Shown here: positions 57,111 through 64,000 of the stretch, one piece after another
Layout: every line of letters starts with the position of its first letter
How positions within the stretch are numbered: position 1 is the stretch's first letter
Source of the DNA: Salinicola rhizosphaerae
Lineage (GTDB): Bacteria > Pseudomonadota > Gammaproteobacteria > Pseudomonadales > Halomonadaceae
DNA length: 64,000 nucleotides
Direction of reading: 5' to 3'
Assembly: GCF_014652715.1 (NCBI RefSeq)
Contig: NZ_BMZI01000006.1
Span: 78,760 to 142,759 of the forward strand
Program-made: the position numbers and the translations under genes
The notes under the pieces: model-generated
What the model was told of the DNA's origin: nothing
Databases searched by the model: none
What the model saw: the letters and a program-made list of their open reading frames with translations, nothing else

Positions 57111-57971
57111 TTGTCAGACTTTCCTCCTCTATTTGCCTGGCCACTGGCGTTCGTCTTCGGCGCGGCACTGGGCAGTTTCTTGAACGTGGTCATCGTGCGC
57201 CTGCCGGTAATGCTGATGCGCCAATGGCGGGCCGAGGCGCAGCAGGCGCTGGAGCTGCCGGTCGACGTCGATGCGCCTTACAACCTTGCGACGCCGCGCT
57301 CCCACTGCCCTAGCTGCGGCAACTTCATAGCCTGGCACGACAATCTGCCGCTGATCGGCTGGCTAAAGCGCCGCGGCCGCTGCGCCGCGTGCGGGACGTC
57401 GATCAGCGCGCAGTACCCGCTGGTCGAGCTGATCTCCGCCGTGCTGGCGCTCACTGTCGTGGCGATCCACGGTGCCTCCTGGCAAAGTCTGTGGCTTTTT
57501 GGTGCCTGCCTGACACTCCTGGCGCTAGCCATCATCGATTGGCGAACGCAACTGCTCCCCGACCGCCTGACGCTACCGCTGCTCTGGGCTGGCCTTTTGT
57601 ACCAGTGGTGCTTCGATCCGCTGTTCCTCGGTAGCGCCGTGCTGGGCGCGGTGGCTGGCTACCTGTCGCTATGGTCGGTCTACTGGCTGTTCAAGCTCAC
57701 GACCGGCAAGGAAGGCATGGGCTACGGCGACTTCAAACTGATGGCCGCGCTCGGCGCCTGGCTAGGGTGGCAAAGCCTGCCCCTGCTGCTGCTGATTTCC
57801 GCCGGTGTCGGCGCCGTGGCGGGGCTACTGCTCATCGCCACCAGCCGACAGGCGCGCGATCAGCCGATGCCATTTGGCCCTTACATCGCCTTGGCGGGCT
57901 GGCTCGCTCTGCTCGCCGGCAAACCGCTGCTGGCGGCCTATCAGGCACTGGTCATAGGAGCCGGCGCATGA
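57111..57971 (+). CDS. pilD: Prepilin peptidase / N-methyltransferase PilD
   Basis: Cleaves the PilA leader and methylates the new N-terminus. The 286-residue product has eight hydrophobic segments, the tetracysteine site (CPSCGNF, CAACGTS), and the two catalytic Asp in DWRTQLLPDRLTLP and GMGYGDFKLM. I choose a TTG start at 57111 (LSDFPPLFAWPLAF) with GTGGGG upstream; the frame opens at 57003 but the extension is not conserved. Its stop overlaps coaE. Confidence 0.92.
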   Translation: MSDFPPLFAWPLAFVFGAALGSFLNVVIVRLPVMLMRQWRAEAQQALELPVDVDAPYNLATPRSHCPSCGNFIAWHDNLPLIGWLKRRGRCAACGTSISAQYPLVELISAVLALTVVAIHGASWQSLWLFGACLTLLALAIIDWRTQLLPDRLTLPLLWAGLLYQWCFDPLFLGSAVLGAVAGYLSLWSVYWLFKLTTGKEGMGYGDFKLMAALGAWLGWQSLPLLLLISAGVGAVAGLLLIATSRQARDQPMPFGPYIALAGWLALLAGKPLLAAYQALVIGAGA

Positions 57972-58621
57972 GCGCCACGAGAGAATCGTCGACCACGCTG
58001 GTCGTTGGCGTGACCGGCGGTATCGGCGCCGGCAAGAGCGCCGTGGCTCGCGCCTTTGGCGCACTCGGCGCGGGCTGGGTCGACGCCGACGATGTCGCCC
58101 GCGAGGTCGTGATGCCGGGAGAGCCTGCGCTCGAAGCGATCCATTCGCGCTACGGCGACGCCATATTGCAGGCCGACGGCACGCTGGATCGACGAGTCCT
58201 GCGCGAACGCATCTTCGATGCGCCGGCGGAGCGACGCTGGCTGGAAAGCGAAACGCATCCCCGAATTCGCGAGCGGCTGATCACGCATCTCGAGAGGCTC
58301 GCCGGGACGGGCGCGCCTTACTGCCTGCTGGTCTCGCCGCTGTTGATCGAATCGGGGCAGCGGGCATTGGTCGACCGCGTACTGGTCATCGACGTGCCGG
58401 AGACCGTGCAGATCGAGCGCACGCTCGCTCGCGACAACGTTTCACGACGCCAGATCGAGGCCATTCTCGCCGCCCAGAGCCCACGCGCGGCCCGCCTTGC
58501 AGCGGCCGACGACGTCATCGACAATAGTGGCGACAAGGATGCGCTACTCGAGCGTGTCGCCCAGCTGGATCGTCTTTATCGTCAGCTGGCCTCGTCATCC
58601 AACCGACCGATCTCCCCATGA
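57968..58621 (+). CDS. coaE: Dephospho-CoA kinase
   Basis: Last step in coenzyme A synthesis. A 217-residue P-loop kinase with [32 protein letters not shown] and the [11 protein letters not shown] lid/base region. Overlaps pilD and yacG by ATGA, so all three are translationally coupled, the arrangement typical of Pseudomonas-like pilD clusters. Confidence 0.95.
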   Translation: MSATRESSTTLVVGVTGGIGAGKSAVARAFGALGAGWVDADDVAREVVMPGEPALEAIHSRYGDAILQADGTLDRRVLRERIFDAPAERRWLESETHPRIRERLITHLERLAGTGAPYCLLVSPLLIESGQRALVDRVLVIDVPETVQIERTLARDNVSRRQIEAILAAQSPRAARLAAADDVIDNSGDKDALLERVAQLDRLYRQLASSSNRPISP

Positions 58622-58857
58622 CGCAACGCAATGACTCGAACGACAGCGGCACCGCCCCGCTGACCGTCAAATGCCCGCAGTGCCAGACGCCGGTCGTCTG
58701 GACCACCGACAATCCCTATCGCCCGTTCTGCTCCAAGCGCTGCCGCCTGCTCGACCTCGGCGCCTGGGCCGATGAATCCCACCGCATCCCCGGCGAACCG
58801 CATATGGACGAAACCCAGCTCGACGACCTGATCGACCGCCTGGAGCGCGGCGAGTAG
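58618..58857 (+). CDS. yacG: DNA gyrase inhibitor YacG (zinc-binding)
   Basis: A 79-residue protein with a zinc site C-x2-C...C-x3-C ([28 protein letters not shown]). YacG binds GyrB and blocks its DNA binding in E. coli. It overlaps coaE by 4 bp. Its acidic C-terminal tail is normal for the family. Confidence 0.94.
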   Translation: MTQRNDSNDSGTAPLTVKCPQCQTPVVWTTDNPYRPFCSKRCRLLDLGAWADESHRIPGEPHMDETQLDDLIDRLERGE

Positions 58858-59251
58858 AGAAGCGAGACGTCACTGCCGGATCCAACGATAACGCCAAGCG
58901 ACTGCGCCCCACCTACGCCAGCGCTGACGACGTACTGATCGCCGCCAATTCGGAATGGCAGCGGCTGTAACGCGGCAAAGGGTAATTCAGCCTCACGCTT
59001 GCTCGAAGGTCGCACGGACGTCTACCCCGAGACACCCGCGTGCGGCGTCGGCTGGAAGCCGAGATCGAAGTTACAGCTGGCCCGCCCCGAAGTGCGGCAT
59101 GATCTTGGCTATGGCGACTAGACCTGCAGCCTGCAGTCAATGACGCCAGGCGCGCCAGCAAAGCAATAAGCATTTTTATCGATATATAAGCATTTTTCTT
59201 GCCAATACTTATTCATGTTCATACCATGGAGTCATCGGGCACAGGGGCGCG
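58858..59251. other. Intergenic region with a coding-like remnant
   Basis: Of these 394 bp, 58870-58970 reads in one frame as a plausible C-terminal protein fragment ending at TAA (RLRPTYASADDVLIAANSEW then QRL) with typical codon use, but no start codon or family is visible. From about 59160 the sequence becomes AT-rich and holds the toxin-antitoxin promoter. The middle part shows nothing. Confidence 0.35.
59166..59197 (+). promoter_or_regulatory. Direct-repeat operator candidate of the toxin-antitoxin operon
   Basis: ATAAGCATTTTT occurs at 59166-59177 and 59186-59197, 20 bp apart, that is, on the same DNA face. The region is AT-rich and precedes the toxin gene by 55 bp. Confidence 0.55.
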
Positions 59252-59506
59252 ATGAACACCATCCAGTGGAAAACCAAAGCCTTCAAGCAACTGCGGAAGC
59301 TGCCGCCAAAGCAACAGGCCACCCTCTATGAAGCGGTTCAATCCCTCGCCGCAATGCCTGACGTTCACAACGTCAAAGCCTTGAAGAAACACCAGTACGA
59401 CTACCGCCTGCGGGTTGGCAACTACCGTGTGCTGTTCGATTGGGACGGTGGCATTCGAATCGTGCAGATCCAGGAGGTGAGAAAACGCGATGAACGCACA
59501 TACTGA
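59252..59506 (+). CDS. RelE/ParE-family toxin
   Basis: An 84-residue basic protein: NTIQWKTKAFKQLRKLPPKQ at the start and YRLRVGNYRVLFDWDG in the core, the pattern of RelE/ParE toxins. The likely action is ribosome-dependent mRNA cleavage, but the gyrase-poisoning ParE branch cannot be excluded. The toxin gene comes first and overlaps the antitoxin by 17 bp, as in HigBA-like modules. Confidence 0.87.
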   Translation: MNTIQWKTKAFKQLRKLPPKQQATLYEAVQSLAAMPDVHNVKALKKHQYDYRLRVGNYRVLFDWDGGIRIVQIQEVRKRDERTY

Positions 59507-59822
59507 GAATGTCCAGATCATCAATGGCCCAGATGGCGCTCCGGCCTACGTGGTTATCCCGTATCAAGACTATCTGGCTAGCCACTCCGCCCCCGACCTG
59601 ATCCCCAACGAGGTCGTCGGCATTGTCGTGAACGAAGACACCACCATGGTCGCGGCATGGCGACGATATCTAGGGCTAACGCAAGCCCAGGTTGCGGAGC
59701 GTATCGGCATTTCACAGTCGGCCTACGCCCAACAGGAAGCCGCGCGGAAGCCACGCCTGCCGACGCTGGAAAAAATTGCCACGGCGCTCGGCCTCACGGT
59801 GGAGCAACTGTCAGAAGAGTGA
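59490..59822 (+). CDS. HTH (XRE) antitoxin
   Basis: A 110-residue protein. An N-terminal ~55-residue region (VQIINGPDGAPAYVVIPYQD) resembles a toxin-neutralising segment, and a C-terminal XRE HTH follows (LTQAQVAERIGISQSAYAQQ, LEKIATALGLTVEQL). It should bind the toxin and repress the operon through the repeats upstream. Start overlaps the toxin gene by 17 bp. Confidence 0.87.
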   Translation: MNAHTENVQIINGPDGAPAYVVIPYQDYLASHSAPDLIPNEVVGIVVNEDTTMVAAWRRYLGLTQAQVAERIGISQSAYAQQEAARKPRLPTLEKIATALGLTVEQLSEE

Positions 59823-59883
59823 CTCGGCACCTGACAACGAACGACGGAGGTCAAACTACGCAGCTTCCAGTCGCGATCGAGAC

Positions 59884-59975
59884 AACCGGTGAGTTCTCAT
59901 CGCCGCCCTCTCCTCGCGTCAAATTCCGGCCACAAAAAAACCGGCTGTTGAGCCGGTTTTTTTCGATTCGTGGCG
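59884..59975. repeat. Direct repeat copy 1 of the tRNA-Ser 3' flank (92 bp)
   Basis: Nearly identical, without gaps, to 60068-60159. It carries the same terminator and ends in the TGGCG that in the second copy is the tRNA 3' end. The 184-bp period is constant. The region between copies (59976-60067) has no gene. Confidence 0.9.
59934..59963. terminator. Terminator, duplicated copy
   Basis: Stem CCGGCT/AGCCGG with loop GTTG, flanked by seven A and seven T. Works on both strands; it can end the antitoxin transcript. Confidence 0.85.
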
Positions 59976-60067
59976 ACGAATGAAGCGAAGGAGGAGGGAT
60001 TAACGGCGCGCTTCGCGCAGCCGCTGTGTCGGCGCCCCAACACCAAAACCCGGAGCGCCTCGGTGCG

Positions 60068-60159
60068 AACCGGAGGGTTCTCATCGCCGCCCTCTCCCTG
60101 CGCCAAATTCCGGCCACAAAAAAACCGGCTGTTGAGCCGGTTTTTTTCAATTCGTGGCG
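60068..60159. repeat. Direct repeat copy 2, overlapping the tRNA-Ser 3' end
   Basis: A 92-bp partner of 59884-59975 that includes CCA and the last two bases of tRNA-Ser. Confidence 0.9.
60118..60147. terminator. tRNA-Ser terminator
   Basis: Same hairpin as at 59934 (CCGGCT/AGCCGG), 8 bp beyond the tRNA 3' end on the minus strand. Confidence 0.9.
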
Positions 60160-60242
60160 GAGAGGGAGGGATTCGAACCCTCGAAGCCTTTCGACTTACA
60201 CACTTTCCAGGCGTGCTCCTTCGACCACTCGGACACCTCTCC
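60155..60242 (-). tRNA. tRNA-Ser (anticodon GGA)
   Basis: An 88-nt gene on the minus strand with encoded CCA. The acceptor stem GGAGAGG pairs with CCTCTCC, the anticodon loop reads CTGGAAA with GGA, there is a class II variable arm, and the T loop TTCGAATC is present. It reads UCC/UCU codons. Confidence 0.95.
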
Positions 60243-60357
60243 GCATTGTCATTCCGCTCGCTGCGGCTTGGCCGCTGCGTTCAGAACGGCGCACATAGTA
60301 TCGGCCTAAGCCTGTGATCGCAAGCCATTTTTTCTCGCTCGCCGGGTTTTATCGGGC

Positions 60358-60918
60358 TCACCGCCTGCGCTCGACGAAATCACCCGGGTTGCGCACGGGC
60401 GCATCGGGATAACGACCGCCTGGCTGACCCAGATAGAGATAACCAATCAGCTCCTCGTGTTCGCCAAGCCCGAGACCTTGCCAGACGGTCTTGTCATGGG
60501 CATAGGTCCCGGTGCGCCACATGGCGCCAAGCCCTTGCGCGTAGGCCGCATAGAGCATCGCGTGGGCGGCACAGCCGGCAGAGATGATCTGCTCGACCGG
60601 CGGCACCTTGGAAAGGCCAGGTGTGATCGTCGCGATCACGGCGATGATCATCGGCGCGCGTTTGGGCTTCTTGCGCGCCGAATCGAGCGCTCCCTCGTCG
60701 ATATGCGGATTGGCCTGATAGTCGGACCGGGCGAACAGCTCGCCCAGGCGATCCAGCCCCTCGCCGCTGAACTCGATGAAACGATACGGCGTCATCTCCT
60801 TGTGATCGGGTGCGCGCAGTGCGGCACGATAGATGGCGTCAAGCTGCTCCTCGGCGGGCGCCGGCCCGGCAAGCTTGCCCATCGAGCGGCGTTGATGCAG
60901 TAGTTCCAGGGCGTCCAT
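60358..60918 (-). CDS. ydjA: Nitroreductase family protein (YdjA-like)
   Basis: A 186-residue FMN-dependent oxidoreductase. It starts MDALELLHQRRSMGKLAGPA, as YdjA proteins do, with RAALRAPDHKEMTPYRFIEF for FMN binding and AQGLGAMWRTGTYAHD near the end. AAGGAG lies 9 nt before the ATG at 60918, whereas the ATG at 60927 directly abuts it. Physiological substrate unknown. Confidence 0.92.
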   Translation of the reverse strand: MDALELLHQRRSMGKLAGPAPAEEQLDAIYRAALRAPDHKEMTPYRFIEFSGEGLDRLGELFARSDYQANPHIDEGALDSARKKPKRAPMIIAVIATITPGLSKVPPVEQIISAGCAAHAMLYAAYAQGLGAMWRTGTYAHDKTVWQGLGLGEHEELIGYLYLGQPGGRYPDAPVRNPGDFVERRR

Positions 60919-61006
60919 GAATGTCATCTCCTTGCCAGTCACGCGAATGCACGCGCTAGAACACGAATGCGATGCAATATGATCGCCCTACTTTACGCCA
61001 AACGCG

Positions 61007-61846
61007 TTACTGCCGCAGCAGGCGCGGCGGCAACGAAGGCTGCCAGCCAGGTGTCGCCCGCCAAGGGTTGATATCGAGACCGCCTCGGCGAACGTATCGC
61101 GCCATGACCAGCAGCTTCTCCGGCCGACAGCGCGCCATCAGGTCGACGAATATGTGCTCGACACAGTGCTCATGGAAATCCTGATGCTGGCGGTAGGAAA
61201 TGATGTAACGCAGCAGCGCGGCCCGGTCGATGCGCGACCCTTGGTACTGGATCAGTACGCTCCCCCAGTCTGGCTGACCGGTCACCGGGCAGTTGGATTT
61301 CAGCAAGTGCGAATGCAGCGTTTCGCTGACGATGTCGTTCTCGTCACAGGCAAGCAGATCGGGAGACGGCGTGTAGCAATCGATATCGACATCGAGCTCA
61401 TCAAGCGATTCGCCCGGCATGGGCTGCGGCATCAGCGCAGGGTCGTCGACCCCGTAAAGCTCTGCCGTCACGGGCGCCGCCGCTGCTGCCCCGAGATCCC
61501 GTTCGAGTGCGTCTACCACGGCGTCTCGGTCAGAGAAGGTGGTCTGATTGAAGCTGTTGAGATAGAGCTTCCAGGATTTGGACTCGATCAGATTGGGGGA
61601 GTCGGCCGGCAGCCGAAAACGCGCTACCGCGACGATAGGCTTGCCGCGCAGATCGAGCCAGGAAACCTCGAACGCCCACCACTCGTCGCCGCCCACGAAC
61701 GGCAAGCTGCCCGTTTCCAGGCCGAGCGGCAGCCGGTTCGCTGCCCGCTCGATGGGAAAGAGAAGCGTCGGATCGTAACGCGCCGGATAGGCGGACTCCC
61801 GCCCCAGCGGTGCGTCGATCAATGTCTGAGGGCGCTCCTGAGTCAT
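61007..61846 (-). CDS. queF: NADPH-dependent 7-cyano-7-deazaguanine reductase
   Basis: Reduces preQ0 to preQ1 in queuosine synthesis. The 279-residue two-domain product has the catalytic Cys186 in LLKSNCPVTGQPDWGS, the conserved Glu in HEHCVEHIFVDL, and the N-terminal SKSWKLYLNSFNQTTF (QueF motif ESKSxK). Its start overlaps the stop of the ABC permease gene, so it may be co-transcribed with the exporter, though no functional link is known. Confidence 0.96.
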   Translation of the reverse strand: MTQERPQTLIDAPLGRESAYPARYDPTLLFPIERAANRLPLGLETGSLPFVGGDEWWAFEVSWLDLRGKPIVAVARFRLPADSPNLIESKSWKLYLNSFNQTTFSDRDAVVDALERDLGAAAAAPVTAELYGVDDPALMPQPMPGESLDELDVDIDCYTPSPDLLACDENDIVSETLHSHLLKSNCPVTGQPDWGSVLIQYQGSRIDRAALLRYIISYRQHQDFHEHCVEHIFVDLMARCRPEKLLVMARYVRRGGLDINPWRATPGWQPSLPPRLLRQ

Positions 61847-62616
61847 GAACGGATTCCCTTGCCGCGATTGAGCATCCATAGCGCCAGGCACCAGAACACC
61901 ACGATGAAGGCAGCGATAGCGATCAGCGCGCCAGCGACGGGAATATCAGAGATTCCGAGGATGCCATAACGGAAGGCATTCACCATGTAGAGAATCGGAT
62001 TGATCATGGTCACGCTCTGCCAGAAGTCCGGCAGCAGATCGATCGAGTAGAACACCCCACCGAGATAGGTCAGCGGTGTCAGCACGAAGATCGGAATGAT
62101 CGAGATGTCATCGAATTTCTTCGCCAGCAGCGCATTGATGAATCCGCCGATGGAGAACAGTAGCGCCGTCATGATCACGACCGCCAGCGTCAGCAGCGGG
62201 TGGTGCAGATCCAGATGCGTGAAGAACAGCGAGACGACGGTCACGATCAGACCGACACCGAGGCCGCGTGCGGCGCCACCGATCACGAAGCCCGCCAGAA
62301 TGACCCAGTTGGGCATCGGCGAGACCATCATCTCCTCGACGCTGCGCTGGAACTTGTTGGAGAAGAACGACGAAGCCACGTTCGAGTAGCTGTTGGTGAT
62401 CACCGACATCATGATCAGGCCGGGCACGATATAGGACATGTAGGAGATGCCGTGCATCTCGCCCACGCGCGAGCCGATCAGATTGCCGAAAATGATGAAG
62501 TACATCGTCATGGTGATCGACGGGGGCACCAGCGTCTGCGGCCAGATGCGCATGAAGCGCCGCACTTCCTTTACCACCATGGTCCAGAGAGAGATCAACA
62601 GTTGCCGCGTGTTCAA
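61843..62616 (-). CDS. yadH: ABC-2 type transporter permease (YadH-like)
   Basis: A 257-residue membrane protein with six hydrophobic segments. It has the ABC-2 motifs GNLIGSRVGEMHGISYMSYI, IVPGLIMMSVITNSYSNVAS, and LTPLTYLGGVFYSIDLLPDF. It overlaps the ATPase gene by 4 bp. The substrate of YadGH is unknown; related systems export lipids, polysaccharides or drugs. Confidence 0.93.
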   Translation of the reverse strand: MNTRQLLISLWTMVVKEVRRFMRIWPQTLVPPSITMTMYFIIFGNLIGSRVGEMHGISYMSYIVPGLIMMSVITNSYSNVASSFFSNKFQRSVEEMMVSPMPNWVILAGFVIGGAARGLGVGLIVTVVSLFFTHLDLHHPLLTLAVVIMTALLFSIGGFINALLAKKFDDISIIPIFVLTPLTYLGGVFYSIDLLPDFWQSVTMINPILYMVNAFRYGILGISDIPVAGALIAIAAFIVVFWCLALWMLNRGKGIRS

Positions 62617-63611
62617 GATGCCGTCTCCTTGGCCTTCCGCTTGTCTGAAGTGGCCACACCACTGGCCGGATTATCGATCCCCTTGGAGGCATCAGGCTGC
62701 GAGGTCATCGAGACGAACAGCTCTTCCAGACGGTTGGCCCGATTGCGCATCGAAACAACGCGCGCGCCCTGCTCGGTCAACCGCTCGAACGCCTCATTGA
62801 GATTGCTCCCTTTCTGGACCGAGAGCGAGAGCTGGTGCGAATCGACCCGCTCGACTTCGAACCCGTCAATGACCGGCGCAGAATCGATCGGCTCGGCCAA
62901 GTCGAGCAGGAAGGTTTCGGTATCGAGCTCGGTCAGCAATTCGCGAATCGAGGTGTTCTTGACGATTTCCCCCTGATTGATGATCGCGATGTTGCGACAC
63001 AGGCTCTCCGCTTCCTCGAGATAGTGCGTGGTGAGAATGATCGAGGTGCCTTCTTCCTGATTGATCCGGCGCATGTACTCCCACATGCTGCGACGCAGCT
63101 CGATATCCACACCCGCCGTCGGCTCGTCGAGAATCAGCAGGCGCGGCCGATGGATCAGCGCACGCGCGATCATCAGGCGCCGCTTCATACCGCCGGAGAG
63201 CATGCGCGCGGCGCCGTTTCGCTTGTCCCAGAGCCCCAGGTCTTTCAGCAACTGCTCGCAGCGAGGTTTAGCCTCCTTCATCGGCATGCCGTAATAGCCG
63301 GCCTGCGTCAGGATGATGTCCTCGACCTTCTCGAACTGGCTGAAGTTGAACTCCTGCGGGACCACGCCCAGGTGGTACTTGGCCTTGGCGAAATCGCGGT
63401 CGATATCGATACCGAAGATACTGACCTGACCCGCGCTCTTCTGTACCAGCGAGCAGACGATGCCAAGCGTGGTCGACTTGCCCGCCCCGTTGGGGCCAAG
63501 CAGTGCAAAAAAATCGCCCTGAGCGACATCGAGATCGATGCCCTTGAGCGCCTCGAAACCATTGCCGTAGACCTTGGTGAGTCCGCGAATGGACAGTGCA
63601 GGTTCTGCCAT
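62613..63611 (-). CDS. yadG: ABC transporter ATP-binding protein (YadG-like)
   Basis: A 332-residue ATPase with Walker A LLGPNGAGKSTTLG, the signature LSGGMKRRLMIARAL, and Walker B LLILDEPTAGVDIELR. A C-terminal extension of ~90 residues follows the ATPase core (typical of this DrrA-like group). ATG at 63611 (MAEPALSIRG) gives family length. Forms an exporter with the YadH-like permease. Confidence 0.94.
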   Translation of the reverse strand: MAEPALSIRGLTKVYGNGFEALKGIDLDVAQGDFFALLGPNGAGKSTTLGIVCSLVQKSAGQVSIFGIDIDRDFAKAKYHLGVVPQEFNFSQFEKVEDIILTQAGYYGMPMKEAKPRCEQLLKDLGLWDKRNGAARMLSGGMKRRLMIARALIHRPRLLILDEPTAGVDIELRRSMWEYMRRINQEEGTSIILTTHYLEEAESLCRNIAIINQGEIVKNTSIRELLTELDTETFLLDLAEPIDSAPVIDGFEVERVDSHQLSLSVQKGSNLNEAFERLTEQGARVVSMRNRANRLEELFVSMTSQPDASKGIDNPASGVATSDKRKAKETAS

Positions 63612-63870
63612 CTGGGATTCCTGTCGTGATGGGATACGAGAAGACGCCGCTGCCGTCACTCGATCGTGTTCGTATCAGTATGGGTCAGTCACATAGCAAC
63701 CTAGTTGGGGCCGATAGTCGCCATTTTCAATTTTTAGCATGCAAACAAACTATCATTAGCCGACAAGCCACCACCAGCGCGGGGCAGCGCTCGGCGCGCC
63801 GCGTACAGGGTAGTCGACTGATCAGTGACAAGGCGGGTGGCGGCCACGGGCAAACAACGCACAAACGAAA

Positions 63871-63894
63871 ACAGAAGCACCGGAGTGCTTCTGT
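63871..63894 (-). terminator. Terminator for a leftward transcript
   Basis: A perfect palindrome ACAGAAGCACCG-GAGTGCTTCTGT with one central pair imperfect; on the minus strand it is followed by TTTTCGTTTG. It lies beyond the tRNA-like 3' ends. Confidence 0.75.
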
Positions 63895-63905
63895 CGTCTG
63901 AAATC

Positions 63906-63926
63906 TGGAGCGGGAAAGGAGATTCG
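63906..63926 (-). repeat. Isolated tRNA 3'-end-like sequence
   Basis: Read leftward this ends ...CGAATCTCCTTTCCCGCTCCA, the 3' end (T stem, acceptor, CCA) of a tRNA-Gly-like gene, but the sequence upstream does not fold into a tRNA. It repeats at 63983. Confidence 0.6.
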
Positions 63927-63982
63927 GCCGGGCTGACGTTCCAGCTCACGACCCTCGACCACGCTTCAAGATTCTATCAATA

Positions 63983-64000
63983 TGGAGCGGGAAAGGAGAT
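63983..64000 (-). tRNA. Probable tRNA-Gly 3' end, cut by window edge
   Basis: TGGAGCGGGAAAGGAGAT read on the minus strand ends in TTTCCCGCTCCA, typical for tRNA-Gly. Only 18 nt are visible, so identity and integrity are uncertain. Confidence 0.4.

Larger units (their letters stand above)
63612..64000. other. Upstream region of the ABC exporter and start of a tRNA region
   Basis: No gene is visible in these 389 bp. The part 63620-63780 is expected to hold the yadG promoter; the part from 63871 holds a terminator and two tRNA-like 3' ends described separately. Confidence 0.6.

Overview
The window is a gene-dense, high-GC piece of a gammaproteobacterial chromosome. Several signs point to the Halomonadaceae (the Salinicola / Chromohalobacter / Halomonas group). 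They are the order gyrA-serC-pheA-tyrA/aroA-cmk-rpsA with a fused TyrA-AroA protein, two separate potassium-uptake systems (KtrAB-like and TrkH), Pseudomonas-type REP sequences, and the pilA//pilBCD-coaE-yacG cluster. The genus cannot be fixed from the sequence alone. There is no rRNA, insertion sequence, prophage or CRISPR array. One complete tRNA (Ser-GGA) is present, and a tRNA-Gly-like 3' end begins at the right edge.

Layout. 1-2.9 kb: quinone oxidoreductase (cut by the left edge), an unrecognised protein and a glycerophosphodiesterase. 3.0-4.7 kb: a MotA/MotB stator pair without other flagellar genes. 4.8-7.3 kb: a palindromic repeat, a cobalamin riboswitch and btuB. 7.4-8.6 kb: a heptamer array, a LexA box and a PA0069-type radical SAM gene. 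8.7-17.2 kb: a cell-envelope glycosylation region with a GT2 / LABN-domain / ArnT-like operon, a PmrAB-like two-component system, a second ArnT-like transferase and a UDP-uronate-type epimerase. 17.3-19.3 kb: small HTH protein, cobO and btuF. 19.4-24.2 kb: SIMPL protein, ktrAB, and the divergent argO-like/argP pair. 24.4-28.0 kb: lipoprotein, MTH1187-family protein, cfa, tautomerase, ygfX-like gene and sdhE. 28.1-35.9 kb: ihfB-lapA-lapB, pyrF, ComEA-like protein, fxsA, groESL, trmJ and a Fur-box gene. 36-46.3 kb: the rpsA...gyrA block on the minus strand. 46.5-52.3 kb: thioesterase, rdgC, PlsC-like, kinase-like protein, REP array and trkH. 52.5-58.9 kb: type IV pilus genes, coaE and yacG. 59-60.3 kb: a toxin-antitoxin operon, a duplicated terminator and tRNA-Ser. 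60.4-63.6 kb: nitroreductase, queF and an ABC-2 exporter.

How the genes work together. The most coherent system is the envelope-modification region. A perfect match to the PmrA-box consensus (YTTAAK-N5-YTTAAK) precedes the GT2-LABN-ArnT operon. Two further near-matches lie between pmrA and the second ArnT gene, and a fourth precedes a distant LPS-kinase-like gene at 49.6 kb. ArnA and ArnB, which make aminoarabinose, are absent here, whereas a UDP-glucuronate 4-epimerase-like gene is present. I therefore infer a PmrAB-controlled route that attaches a sugar, plausibly a uronic acid, to lipid A or LPS core. The B12 genes (riboswitch-btuB, cobO, btuF) form a second functional set.

Non-coding structure is rich. 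There are two BIME-type REP arrays (4 x ~150 bp and 4 x 102 bp), four clear 7-bp repeat arrays with locus-specific heptamers, two ~130-145 bp palindromic elements whose central hairpins show compensatory changes, and several short tandem repeats. ihfB is separated from rpsA and faces the opposite way, which suggests an inversion of about 8 kb.
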